Positions 45,363-58,300 of a stretch of 64,000 nt of DNA are shown here, piece after piece. The stretch lies in assembly GCA_013398955.1 (NCBI GenBank), contig VWPU01011481.1:62001-126000 (forward strand), read 5' to 3'. Origin of the DNA: Callaeas wilsoni. Taxonomy: Eukaryota > Chordata > Aves > Passeriformes > Callaeidae. A model generated the notes under the pieces. That model did not search any database. It was not told the DNA's origin and was given only the letters and a program-made list of their open reading frames with translations. Made by a program: the position numbers and the translations under genes. Numbering within the stretch: position 1 is the stretch's first letter; the number at the start of each line of letters is the position of its first letter.

Positions 45363-48300
45363 GACCAACAGCCACAAACTCAGTCAGACAGAGGAGCAAT
45401 TACAGATGATTCCTTAGAAGGACAGTTGAACAGTCATATAGGGGGACCACGCTTGTGCTTGTTGTGTGACAAGCAAAAGTGGTCACTCAATGACTGGTCA
45501 CTGATAGGGTGTATCAGGGTGGTCTGAACTTAGGGTTCTGAGATAGAAAATCAAGACACCTCTGTCAGAATTATGCAATAAGCACATGAGAAACTGGGGT
45601 GGGAAATCGCTGCTGGAGTGCTGCCAAGGAGCAGCCACTGGGTCTGTTCTCTCTGCTTGCCTGCGTCCTTTCAAATGGCTGTTTCTTTGCAGCAGCCTTC
45701 AGCTTGCGCTGGATTTAGAGCGGATGCAGAGAAAAGAGTGATGGACAGCAGGAGGGCAAAGGATTTCAGCGGACTCAGCTGCAGATGGCTCAGAATATCC
45801 CCATGATAACTGGACTTCTGAGCTCCACTGTGTCCTGCTCCCATGGATATCTGGCCACTGTACCATCGGTGGATTAGGGTACTGAGGTTCTTGCATTCAG
45901 TGGCAGTAGATCCTGCCAGAGATGTGACATGGCTGGCTGTCAGCTGCCTGGGTCTTCACTAGCTACTGGGAGCTGTGGTGGTATCTTACCTGCAAGCTGG
46001 AGCTCATCAGCAGGAGAAAGGGCCACGCTGCCCGCAGAGTCTCAGAGCACAAGAGCTGCTTTGTCTCCTTTCCCCGTGATGGGGTGGGGTGAACAGGAGC
46101 AGAATATGGGCATCTGGATGTAAGGGATGTTGGGTAGGAGCAGAGTCCACTGCTGCTGGAATTTGCTGGTGGGAGAAGGCACTGGGGGTATGCTGGTGCT
46201 ATTCTGCACTGCTGCTCTGCAGGCTCTTAAATTATTCAGGTAATAACAGCATCTGTATGTGCTTGGTGAGCCCACGGTGCTGAAATGAGGTGAGCAGTAT
46301 CTGAAACTTTGTAGCATTCAGAAATCTGTTTCAGGAGCAAGTTCTTTCAAGCTGTGCCCTGTCCTCTGTGCCTGGCACCTCGGCCAGGACATCTGCCCCA
46401 GGAGGGCACTGACTGAATGCAGGGATGAACCCTGCCTGGAGCAAACACTGTCAGGATGGCGAGCACAAAGGACGGTACCTTCATAAAAGTCCTGCACATG
46501 ACAGCCTGGTGGGCTTAGTCTATGCACCATAGGAAGCCACCTGCAGTGTGGTGAAGCTGGGGTACAGCAAGCTAGATCTGAGCTAAAAGGAAAGCACATT
46601 TACAGATGGCTAAAATTAGAAGTTTAGTCTGAATTATGCTAATTTGTTTTAATTGTGTAAGTGTGTCAAGGTTCTTCAGAAATGTAATCTCTCTGTGGTG
46701 GTCTGGAAAGGTGCAGCATCACCAGTGGTGTGATGGAAGGATGGATTGAGGATGGGAAAGATTTCTGGGTTCCCTGGCCTACTTAACATCTTTCTTGCAG
46801 TCTTCACCTCCAGCTCTCAAAATGCCACGAGGGTAGGTTCTGAAAGCATTAGCTCTGGATTGAATAGACCAGCCTTGTTTAAACCTTCGATGAGTAGAGG
46901 GCAGCTTCCTAGGCATAGGGAAGTTCCTGGCACCTTCTCTCTCTCAGAGCACTTCTCAGCGTGACAGAACCATCTGAAAATTCACATTTTCTTTCACAGA
47001 TGATTATGTCATGTTTTGAGCCTCAACTCTGCAAGCAGCAGCAAAAATTCAAGCTCCCTTCCTATTTGCAAACCAGATTTTGCTGACTGGGTGAAACTTT
47101 AAGCCAGAGCCATACATCTCTGTGTAGGGGCTGCAAGTGTAGGGGACTGTGTTAAATCTATGGCTTCAAAATGTTGCATCCTCAGTGAAAAATCTACAGC
47201 AGAGACAAAGCAGCAGGTATTCACTGAAGTGTCTTGGGAGGCAGAAGGAGAGAACACAGCAGCAGGAGAGCATTTAGAAAACAGACAAGGTTTCTATATT
47301 TATACAGAGATGAGGAAGGAAGGAGAGAGTGTGCGTGCGCATGTTAGTGTGTGTGTGGCCAGGCCACCGGAAAGATTCCTGTGTAAGAGAAAAGGTACTC
47401 CAGCAAGATAGCAAGCAGCAGTGAAGGCTATGGTCCTTCACTACACTGTGGTGACAGGACTTTGCAGACTTAGTAGGGTGCATTCATGTGCTTAGGTTGG
47501 AACTTTTAAATGAGAAATGCAGAGAACAGCACAGTGAAACCCTTTGCAGAATATAAACTATGTTTGATTTTTAACCAGTGTGATGGTCTCTGCAAAGGAA
47601 TAATAAATATTGCCACCTTCTTTCAGTGTCATTTCTCCAGCAAACTAAGGTGTCCAGATACTCTGCAGGAAATGCTGTGTGTTGAGTCCACTTAGTTCCT
47701 TCATGATGCCATGCCCGGAATAAGGAGCATTGTGTCTTTCCCAGGACTTGCTGATTACAACACCAAAGAATAATATAAATACTATGAGAATGTGCTGTTT
47801 GGTGAGTGTGACAGACAGGTGTGGGGTGAGTGAACACAGGTTCAGCTTTAACAATATACTTGCCTATGTACCAGGCTCTTTATTCCATTGATCTGAATAT
47901 GGAGGGGAAGAGTAAAAGGTCTTTCTTTGGACTGCCTGGAAATCAGCTGTACTTTCCTGATGACTGAAGTGTGAGCTTTTACTGTGCTATAACCATATGC
48001 ATACATCTTGTAGGTTCTCACACTGCTGTTTGAATCAATCATATTCTACTGTAAGTGCTTTCCATGGATTTGATTATAGTAGTAAATAGTGTGTCCTTAA
48101 ATAAGATGCTAAACTTTAATAATCCAGTGTTCTTGACTTGTGAATCTCTGTGTGGAGTTTCTGTTATTTTGGAGTGATTTTTTATTTATTTCCCCTCTCC
48201 CTTTCCCTTGTGGTGAATGAAAGTACTCAGACTGACAGTGGGAACAGGGAGTGAACTACAGGGTGGTGGTGGTGTGCTAGAGAGTTCTAAGAAAGGTAAA

Positions 48301-51300
48301 TCTTACTGAATTGGCTTTTGATGTTAGAGTTGCTTTACTGCAGTGGGGAGTGTTATAGTTCTTCCCATCTTTAATGCTGAAAGAGAAGTTGCGTCTGTGG
48401 GACACTGGCTTTGGCACAGGGAGGTTTCAGCGCTAGGAGATGCCTGCATGGGATCAGTATTTGTCCTGAAGGCTTTAATTTTCTAAGCTTTTCCATTCTT
48501 CGGCTCTTCTCCTGGCAGAATCGTCTTAGCTCACAGTGACAGTAGGTTTGGTCCAAGCAAGAATTGCTCAGTGGAGCATGGCATGGCAGCTCTCTTTACA
48601 CGCAGCTTGGACGTGCCACTGCACTGATGCATAGCAATGTGCTCCTGTTAACAAGCAGCATGATGGTCAGCAGGCTGACCCCCTTTCTGTGAGGACTGGG
48701 AAAAAATGCTTCCTGTCAGCCTGCTGTCAAATGGCTGTGGAGCTGAGGTTGCAGTAAGAAGAGCTACAGTATCACAGGGCAAAAGTATAAAGTATCTGTT
48801 GCCCATCAGTACAGTATCAGCAAAACTGCTTTTCGAAACTTGTGAACTCATCCCTGCCAGTGGTGAGATGTGCTTCTCAGACCTGTCAGAGAAGTCCTCC
48901 AAGGCCAGCAGCTGTTCAATAAGGCATAGAGAAAACACCTTCTCTCCATTCAAAATGTGAGGCAGCAGCATTTGCTGTCTCCTGACAACATTTCACAGGG
49001 ATCAGCAGCACTCACCTACAGGGCCTCTCAGCATGGTGTGTGGCACCACTATCATTTTCAGCACAGGGTCGATGAGGGACATTTATTCTGCCTTTCCTGT
49101 ATAGCCAGACACTATGGGTAAATTGCAGATATTTGGGAAGAGAAGCTGACATCTTTCACTAATTCTCTGCTTTAAAGTCATGCCTTAGAGCTAAGAAAGC
49201 TGTGAAAACATTTGGGGCAGCTGATCTAGGGGCTCTGCTCACAGTTGCAATGGTGATGCAACTTCCTCGTGAAACTTGGAGATAACGTTCATCACTGAGA
49301 AGGGCCATTGCATACTGAGAGCTTTAGTCTGAACAGACTTTGTCTCTGCAGAGGTGGTGTGGTTTTTTGTGTGTTTCGTTAGGAATAAATGCAGTGTTTT
49401 GCCTGGAGAAAGTGCACCGTAATAAGATATGAACCTGTAGTTTGTTCTTGACAGTAAGAGCCTATTGTAAAAAACAGTGAGGGAAAAAAAAAAAGAGATC
49501 AGAAGAGGAAGAGGTTTCAGACTTTCCTTTACTGTTCTTTGGAGATTTCTGAGGAAAAAAAACAAACACCACAAATGAAGCATGTAACATGATTTCTGTC
49601 CTCTTTCTGGAGCTGCAGCTGCTGCAGTCAGCTCCCCACCCTCAAGCTATCTGCTGTTTACTGCCAAGCTTTGCCAGCAGGTTGCTGGGATAATATTAGG
49701 CTTTTTTAATGACAAAAAGTGCCTGGAAAATAGATATATATAATTTTTACATTGAAGTTAAAAGAGGTATATGACATGCCAGTGATCTGACTGGGAGGTG
49801 CCAAGAAACAACAAAGAATCAAGGAATCTCTTTAAGTGCCCAACTATGAAAACAAGGACCTAATTTTGGCTCTGTTTTTAAAGACCAGCGTGAATAAACA
49901 TGCATGCAAACATGTTTGGAGGATGTTATGCCTCTGAAGAGGCACTAAGGGTTGCAGTAAAGTAGGAGGACAGAGTAACATGCTGGAGACTTCCAGCAGG
50001 CCCATATTCCAAACCGTGGTCAGCAGGTAACACAGCAAAGCAGCTGTAATAGAACTGGTACTCTCACAAATCTGCCACAGTGGGCATCCTAGCCAAAATG
50101 GTTTCTCAGCGTCTGCCTGCTGGCAGGTGAAAATGGCTCATCTTTTCTGTTGAAAAGAACTTGAAGAAGCCAAAAGAGGAAATAATAGGATTTCTTTACT
50201 GTTTAATTCCATTCACAGACAAGCACAGCCGTAGTAGTCCCTGTAAAGCAGATAGTTAGGCTCCCTCAAGAAGTTAAGAGAAGGAAATCTAAAGTTTTAA
50301 GTTGAATTGCTTTTCTGAGCCTGATATCCAGCATCCTCTATAGTTGCTGTCAAAGGTGCTGTGATACTTTTCACAATAAAGTGTTTGTGTGTGTGTATCA
50401 ACTGTTCTGTTGAGCAAAAATCTTTCTTAGGTAATTGCATTCTGTTTCTTTCAAGCTTCTTGTTTCCCCAGCTCCTAGAGTTCTCTGTAGCATTTCTGTG
50501 GTCTGCTGGAGGCTGCCTCCTCTTACTCTGCATATAGGATCACTAGTTTAGCAAGAGGTTGAAAGAATACAAGGAGGCTTTGCTGCTGCGGAGTAGGCTG
50601 AATCTTAAAATGAAAGTAGTGGGAATGACAAAGTGCAGGACATGTTCTCTATGTAGAAGAGAGACTACTCTCTGATGTAGGAAACTACTTCAGGTTTCTA
50701 TGTTTCATATTGTAAAGCAAGTTTTGCCAGAAGTCTGGCATAAAAATCCCTCAGATTTCAAATCTTTCTCTCTGTCCCTACACTTCAGAGCTTCTTGACT
50801 TGTACTGAACCACCCTGACCTGGCGGCTCAGTAAGGTCAGTGTCAATCATTTCCTGGTACTGACAGCACTGGTTTTTTGCAAATCCTCAGGGAATCATAG
50901 TGCTAAATGCTACAAGAGTGTTAATTTTGTAAGGTAAGCAATTGTGCAGTCATAAGCTCAGAGGTGTCCTTGCCATGCAGGGGATCTCTGCTGGAGAGGG
51001 GATCACACCACCAGCTCCTGCTGTGGTTGGCACAACTTGTGTGTCATGTGGAATTACTTCCTCTCTGCTTGTGATGCGAGGGAAGATGGGGACCGCATTG
51101 TGCTGCATCTTACTTGGCTCTGCTGGCTGTTCTGGCTGTTCATCCCTTCCTGATTCCCCATTAATGGCTCTGAGGCCAGCACTCTCATGGGGCTCAGCTC
51201 CCAGCACTGATAACATGGAGTACCAGCATCTTATTTTTTATCATTAGAGGGAAGGGGGATTTTTTTATTAATAACCCAAATTACCCTGTGAAACGGCACT

Positions 51301-52321
51301 TGTCTGATGTTAAATATTAAACTCCCTTAAGCGGGTGAGCTGGGGCACAGAAGCAGTAGTGTGCTGGTAGTGACGGGCTGTGGTGGAAGATGAAGTGGTG
51401 CTGGACAGCATTACCACTTTCTCCCTGGAGGGCCTTCCATCTTCAGGGCAGCCAGGTGTTCTTCCACACAGCTCCTCAGCTTCCAAATGGCATTTTTCAC
51501 ACTTTAAACATTTTGCACGCTTTGAGCAGATCTGAACATCAAAGACTGGTGGATCCTGGCTCTGGCGTTACCATGGCAACAGCAGCTGAGAGGATTTGGA
51601 TGTTTCTGGGATGGGATTTTGCTGCTGGATGTGTTGGGCTGAGTGGGGCTGCTCTTCTCGCATCAGTGCCATTGTGGGCATCATGCTGTGTGAAGGGATG
51701 GTCTGCCCCAGCCCAGGAGTACTGTAGTGCAGACCTCTGTGTCTGAACTGCTCGCCTCAGCTCCCTCCAGTCTGGGAGAGGAGGATGGAGTCCTTCCCAT
51801 GCTATGCCACATGTGGAAGTAGGTCAGCTGAATTATACCCTGAGATATGCTCGTTTCTCTCCGCTTGCTCTCAAGGGAGCTGAGCACTGAGCCCTGCTTC
51901 GAGCGTTGACTCTCTAGGAGCCCAAAACTGCTTCACTGAGCCTACCCTTGGGATGCTGGCCTCAAGTGCCTCTTCTATCTCCCTGCAGCTGCAGATATGC
52001 TGGATACATTGGATTTCCAGAAGTGAACATAAAGCTGAGCTTTAAACACTGTGAAAATATGATATTGGTCTGGCTGGGTAGTGTGCTACAGCAGCACAGT
52101 CAAGGGGCTGCTGTTGATCCTCACTGTGAATCTGTTGAGCTGTGTGTCCTGGGCAAAATGCCCCATCCTCCTCCTTGTGTGCTGTAAAATGGCCCCTGGG
52201 AATTCATTGCTGTTCTGTGAACATTACTCATTTGGCTGACTCTAGCATCTCCAGCCAATATCTACTGAGAGGACGGGCACATGTGTGACTTATTCGGACA
52301 TGCACATAGCAGATGTCCTTT

Positions 52322-52357
52322 GGGGGGTGGGGGGAGTGAGGGGTGGTGTGTGGTGGG
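52322..52357 (+). repeat. G-run tract, possible quadruplex
   Basis: G runs of 6, 6, 4 and 3 bases (52322-52327, 52329-52334, 52340-52343, 52355-52357) on the + strand within the ANK1 intron. The last loop is long, so a quadruplex is possible but not assured. Confidence 0.6.
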
Positions 52358-55300
52358 CAGATAGGCACTAGAGACAGATGGGTGGATTGATGAGGGAAGC
52401 AGGTAGTTCTGAGCACCGTACCTATTCCTTGTGCTGTCACAGCAGTAGAAAACCCTCAGACTTGTGATCTCAGTACCGTTGGCCACTGCATACTAAAGGA
52501 GAAAATATTTTGTCAAACTGCCTGAGCATGACAGAGCAAGATCATTTTGATGCAGACTGTGGTATTTAGGTATAGTGCAGACCTCAGAGACAGGGTGGCT
52601 GAGAATAAAGCTACACTGAAAGTGTGGGGCAAGCTCTGAGTTCTTGCTCTCTGGCTTGATGCTCAGGAGCAGAGCATAATTCTTTCCAAGAGGAGCAGAG
52701 TGCAGCCTTGCCAGGTGGGGACTGTGCATTCATCTTTTCTCACAGGAGGTCAGTCTCTGCTGCCTCCAGGCATATACTGCAGCCAGGTGATGGAAATCTC
52801 TTGGTCTTGAGATTCCCAAACAGGCATAACATTTAGGCATCTCTCAGTTATCTGTAGTCTTGCAGTTACAGCAGGACCAGTGGATCCAACAGGATCAATA
52901 GCTGGGGTAGATTAACTGCAGCCTGAGAAGAGTCTTGTTACATCTTTCAGATTGGCGCCTGTCTGAATGAAAGCTGAAATCTGCATCGTGAGCAGTAATT
53001 AAGAAGTGATTTGCCCTTGGCCCGTATTTGTAGGCATAATGCCAAATTCTGAGTTCCCAGAACTGGAAATTTTCAGGTTCAGGCTGAGTTAGGTGATGTT
53101 CTTTGCTCTCAGAACTGCCTAGTCTCAAAGAGGGGTCAAACAGTGAGTGCTGATCCTGTGGGTGAGATGTGTTCTGGTCCACTGAATAAGAGAGCTGGAT
53201 GCAGAGGTTGCTGAACAATTTTATCTGAGCAGATATCTTCTTTGCAGCCAGGATAGCACAGTACTAAGCTATAGCATAAACAATGGGACATGAATATTCT
53301 TTTCCTTTGGGAGCTGTGCAGCTCTTTCATGTCTTCACTCTGAGAATCTGACTTTCTGAGTTTTTATGCTTGAAAAGGTATAAATAAGATAAATCAGCGT
53401 GATGACATTTTCGGTTGTGTTGCCTGGCTTGTTCAAATGATGAGCAAAAAGAGCACTTGATAAGTCATGGTAAGATGCCAGAGAGGTACATGCTATGAAG
53501 CTGTCTGTCTGCTCAGTATGTGTGCAGGGAGGGGCAGAAGGCTGCTGAAACATCTTGGTTTGGGGCTCAGACTGCTTCCTCACCAAGAACTAAATTGTGG
53601 TTGTGCTGGTACAAGGCAGCTATGTCTTGGAGTAAGAGAGCAGTCTGCTTCATCTCCAAAATCATGCCTTTGGATGCAACAGTGCACAGTTCAAGAAACA
53701 CAACCTTAAGAAGATATATTCAATTTGTATTTCTGAATTTCCTTTGGGAATCTCACAGATTAAATAATTCTGACCTGATAAATGACCACAAAATGGTTTC
53801 TTATATCAGGGCTATGACAGGAAGACATTTCTTATTTCTAATAGCTGCTGTGCTTTGCAAACCTAGTCCACTGGGTTTCTTTGCATTTGTTCTGCTTCTG
53901 CATGCTGGTTTTTAGACTGATTTGGAGAAAAGTACCTGTAAATTGGCTTCCCCGCCATGCCCCCAACAACAAAGGAGATGGAGAGGCAGCTAGAGAGCAA
54001 GGGCTGGAGTATTTGTGTACAGCAAATCTTTGTCCCACTCCCACCACATCACATTGCACAGCTCCTCCTCGGATGGAAAGATGAAGAGCAGATGTCGGTG
54101 TGGACCCCTCACGTGCTTCCTCTGTTGCTCGTGGCTGATGATTCCAGCACTTTGGAAGCTGAGCATCAGCTGTCAGAGAGGTAAGGCACCAGTGGCACCT
54201 ATGGACTTCCTGTGAAGTCACGAATCACCATGCCAGAAGCCACAAACACCACAGGAAAGCAAAGCCTCAGCTGTATAATGTTCTGAGGACTGCCTGCTCT
54301 GAGCTGCAGCATCTATCTCAGCTCTGCAGCGCATTCTTATCCACTTATTTATGCCTGCATCACTGCTGCTCTCTCCCAACAGGAAGAAGTGGCCTGACAG
54401 CGCCACTGTTTTTCTGTGTACCTGCTGTTATCCATGGCTGGGTAACAGCAGCAGAATTGCGAAACATTTAAATTATTCAGGTCCTGTTGTTGACTCAGCT
54501 TTAAAACTACATTGACATCTCCTGAGATAACAGCTTGCTGACCAGGACCTGGGAGCCTGGCTGGTCCTGGGAGCCTCAGCAGGTGACAGGAGCACAGGGA
54601 GTGTTTTCCTCTCTAAAGAGAAAGGGGACATACTGGAGTAAGGTGAACCCGTGTGTATCCATGTCCTTGCACCAGGAGGGTATTGCAAGTGCTCAGGGAG
54701 GAGCAGCTCCCTGCAGTGACTGCAGCCCTGGATTCATCCTGGCATCATTTCTCAAGTGTCTGAGTTCAGGAAGGGCTGTGCTTCCTTCTCTGGGCAAAGG
54801 CACATACAGCTTCCTTAAAATATTAAAGCCCATTTTTACCTTATTTACTCTTCTCCAAGGTGACGTGTTTAAGGTTCTCAGCTGCACACGTTACCCTCCT
54901 CATTCCCTTAAATGAAAGGAAGAACAGCTGAGGACAGACTGGCAGCAGCCAGCAAGTGCCTGGTGCTGGGCAGTCACTTCTCTGGTTACATGGCAGATAC
55001 CAAAACCGAGGAAGGAGCCTTGCATTCCTTCACAACTACATCATCACACAGCTGAAGAGTTTCTCCAAAGGTCAGAGGCAGACCTCTGTATCTGGAAAAA
55101 AAAAAGCTCTTTGTAGGTGAAGGAGTAATTCTCTTCAGAGACCTCTGCCTTCTAAATTTCTGACAGGGCTTCTCTTTACCCCTGACTCTGTCTGCAGTTG
55201 CTGCTGGAATTCAATGTTTTCCTCTCAGGTATGAACCCGGAATGCAATGGCACTGAGGCACTAGGGATGCTGAGCCCTGTCCCAGGAGCTGTCTCAGGAT

Positions 55301-58300
55301 AGCAGAGGGAGAAATTAGTTTTCATGTGAGTATGGTAAATATTATAGCATTCCAGGAACAGCACTTAAGAGAATTCTGGAGCCCTGGCTTGCAAAAATTC
55401 CCTAAAGCCCACAGGGGTGCCCAGAGATTGTTATTTGGTATTATTCACTGTAATTCTTGGTCACTTTTTCTCAAAATGAATTTGCTCTTTTTTAGACAAT
55501 ATTCCTGTTTTTTCCAGTGTAAATAATGTCCCTTTGCACAGCCCCAGCTTAACTCTGTGTTAGCTTTTGTGGGTACAACATGACACTGAGTCTACCTTCA
55601 CTTGCCTCTGAGGCCTTTACAGTGATGATTATATGCTCAGATGTCACTAAGGAGAGAACACAGAATAAAATTTTGGGGAATGAGCAACCCAGACAATCTC
55701 AGTTCACCATCTGGAAACAGGTAAGTGTTAAGGAACTGCCTGAGACCTTAGCTTTTTGAGGTGTTTTCATGAAAATGGAAAGAGCTTTTGGAATTAAAAG
55801 CTGTTCATTTATTAGGGTTGTATTTGTTATTTTTCAAGCTCTCACAGGCTCTGATTTCTCAGACAGAGTTGTGCCCATAGTGTTGGTTTCTCCAGAACTG
55901 CCAAGATATTCCAGTTAGATATAACAGGCAAGATAACAGTGACAAACTGCTAGTAAAGCAAGTTGCTCTGAGGTATGAGTTTTCAGCACTGATACATGCA
56001 ACTCACCTGCCTACAGCTGGAGAGGGGGAACTTTTGGAGATGCCTCAGGTGAGGTGGTAATGAGTGAATGAGACCTATTAGAGGCACCAATGGGAAGTGT
56101 TCAGGAAATTACAGTTAACAAGGGACAGCAATTAATGAAGCAAAGAGACCAGTTTTCTTACAGATGAATCCTGCACCAGCTTCACAAATAGCCTGACAAA
56201 GAAATGGTTTTTAGTGTGTCACATACTCAAGGCAAAGTGCTCTATTCTCCCCCATCTTCAGGGAAGGGAGAAAACAGACAGGTACCTCCCACCTCACAGG
56301 ATCCCCTTTACTCAGGCTCCCAAAATTGCCTTTACTTCTAGAGCTATAGATACGTGACTGACAGTAATGTTAACACTGTGAACTCCATACAGTTGCCTCA
56401 AGATCCATGGATCTGCTGCAGCCTGTGACCTGCCAGCCCATGTGGATATCGCCAACAGCCAAGGATACCTCAGTGACCTGAGCTCTGAGCTGTGGGGAAA
56501 TCGCTGAGGGCTGTTTGCAGGCAAAGCTCCAGGTCTTAGTGGGGAAGCAGAGACTTTGTGGCTTGGCCAAACTTGCCAGGACCATACCTAGTGGTAATAT
56601 TTCTCTGTCAGAGGAGCTCTGACCTGCAGACGTTGTATTTAGGCTCTTTTCTCATTCCTCACCATGGCAGAAAGGTTCTGCCTCAGTGGTGGGGACCTGA
56701 GGCAACTCCATCTTATTGTGTCTGCCATAGTACCATGTGGTTACCATTCCAGACTCCACAGTCACCACAGCTGCTTCCTACCCTGCACACAGTCACAGGC
56801 CTTCCTTCCCTGTACCCTGCTGTGGCTGTGGGCAAAGGATGTGCATAAGAGAGTCCTGTGCCAGAGGCAAAGGTGAGCCCTGTGTTCCCTCCAGCATTGT
56901 ACAGGGCTTACCTCTCCCCTCTCCGTCCTTGTGGAAGGTATGAGGCATCACTGGATTGCCAGAAATCTGTAGAACTGAGCCAGTCTGAGACTGGCCAAAG
57001 GGTTTGCTGCCCTGGGGATTGTCCCATGCTTGAGTTTGCCTGTTCTAGGTTTGTGAAAGTCACCAGTCCCAGAGGTTGCACAAAGCAAAGCTAAACCGAA
57101 TCTCAGAATGGGAGGGGTGAGGGAGGCAATCTCATGGGCACCATTATGCTGCTTTTCTGTGAGTTGTGCTAGGAGGTAAGCCCAGTTGGATTGTAGGGCA
57201 CAGGTTAGGGTTTTGTCAAGTGTATACATTATCATGATGAATGCAGGATCTGGAGAAATCTGCATTATGCTAAGGGAGCAGCTTTGAATCGGTTCATGAG
57301 CTCTGGCTGGTAATGGCCTGTGTCAGAATGTGGACTTGTGTTTGCATTCATGACATGCAGCTATGGAGCTGGGGAGAGTGGAACCAGGATCTGAGGCACT
57401 GATAGACACTGACTCTGTAGCTTCAGAGCAGCGGCACTTTTTAGAACAAATATAGTGTGCCAACCAGCCATCAGTTGCAGTGCCCATCCTTTTGGCAACA
57501 AACATTTGAGCTCTACTGGAACTGAAGGTGGTGTTCTATTTCAAACATCAGAGGGAATCTAGACTTCCAAGGAAGTGCTGAATGACTCTGGGCAAGGGGA
57601 AGGTGTTTTCCCTAGACTGAGGTAAGGACTCTGCTTTTCTCCAATGCTAAACTTTGTCTTTGCTCAGTATAAAAATCTCAATTTCTATGTAATGCAAAGC
57701 ATTTTGCCATCCTAACATGTTCTATTGATCTACTTTTCCTGCCTCTCAGCTCATATAAGCTTTTCTGGTGGTGGGCTGGGCTGTTTTATAGGAATTCTCT
57801 GGAGAGATACAGCTGGCAAAGCAGTTGTTTCTTTCTCGAAGCTGCAAATGTCACAAGCTGTATTTATCCGTATACTTCCCAGGCCTTTCCAGATCACCTC
57901 ATGGCTATGCATTCACTGGTTTGGCCCCAGTGCCTGGCTGGAAGCACCTTGGCCTTCTTGACCCTGTAACTGGCAAAAAAGGCCAGGTGAATGGTAGCTG
58001 GAAATAGAAAACCCAAGCTGTGTGGCTCCCCTGCAGCACCCTGAGTCGTTTGCCAGGCTGGCCCCAGTTTAGCATCTGGAGCCAAGATGGGATAGGCAAA
58101 GCACTAGCAAAAGGGATGACTCCTGCCAGCCAAGTGAGCATTGCTCTGCAGGGTCACCCTAAGCTGGAGCACAAGGAAAGGGTGGGACGGGAGCGGTCTC
58201 CAGGAGGTCTGTTCCTTTGGACAATTGGTGTGACTCCCTTGCGTGTCTTTCAGAGAGGGCATGCACCAACCACTGTGGACCCCTTGCCTTCTTGCTGCAA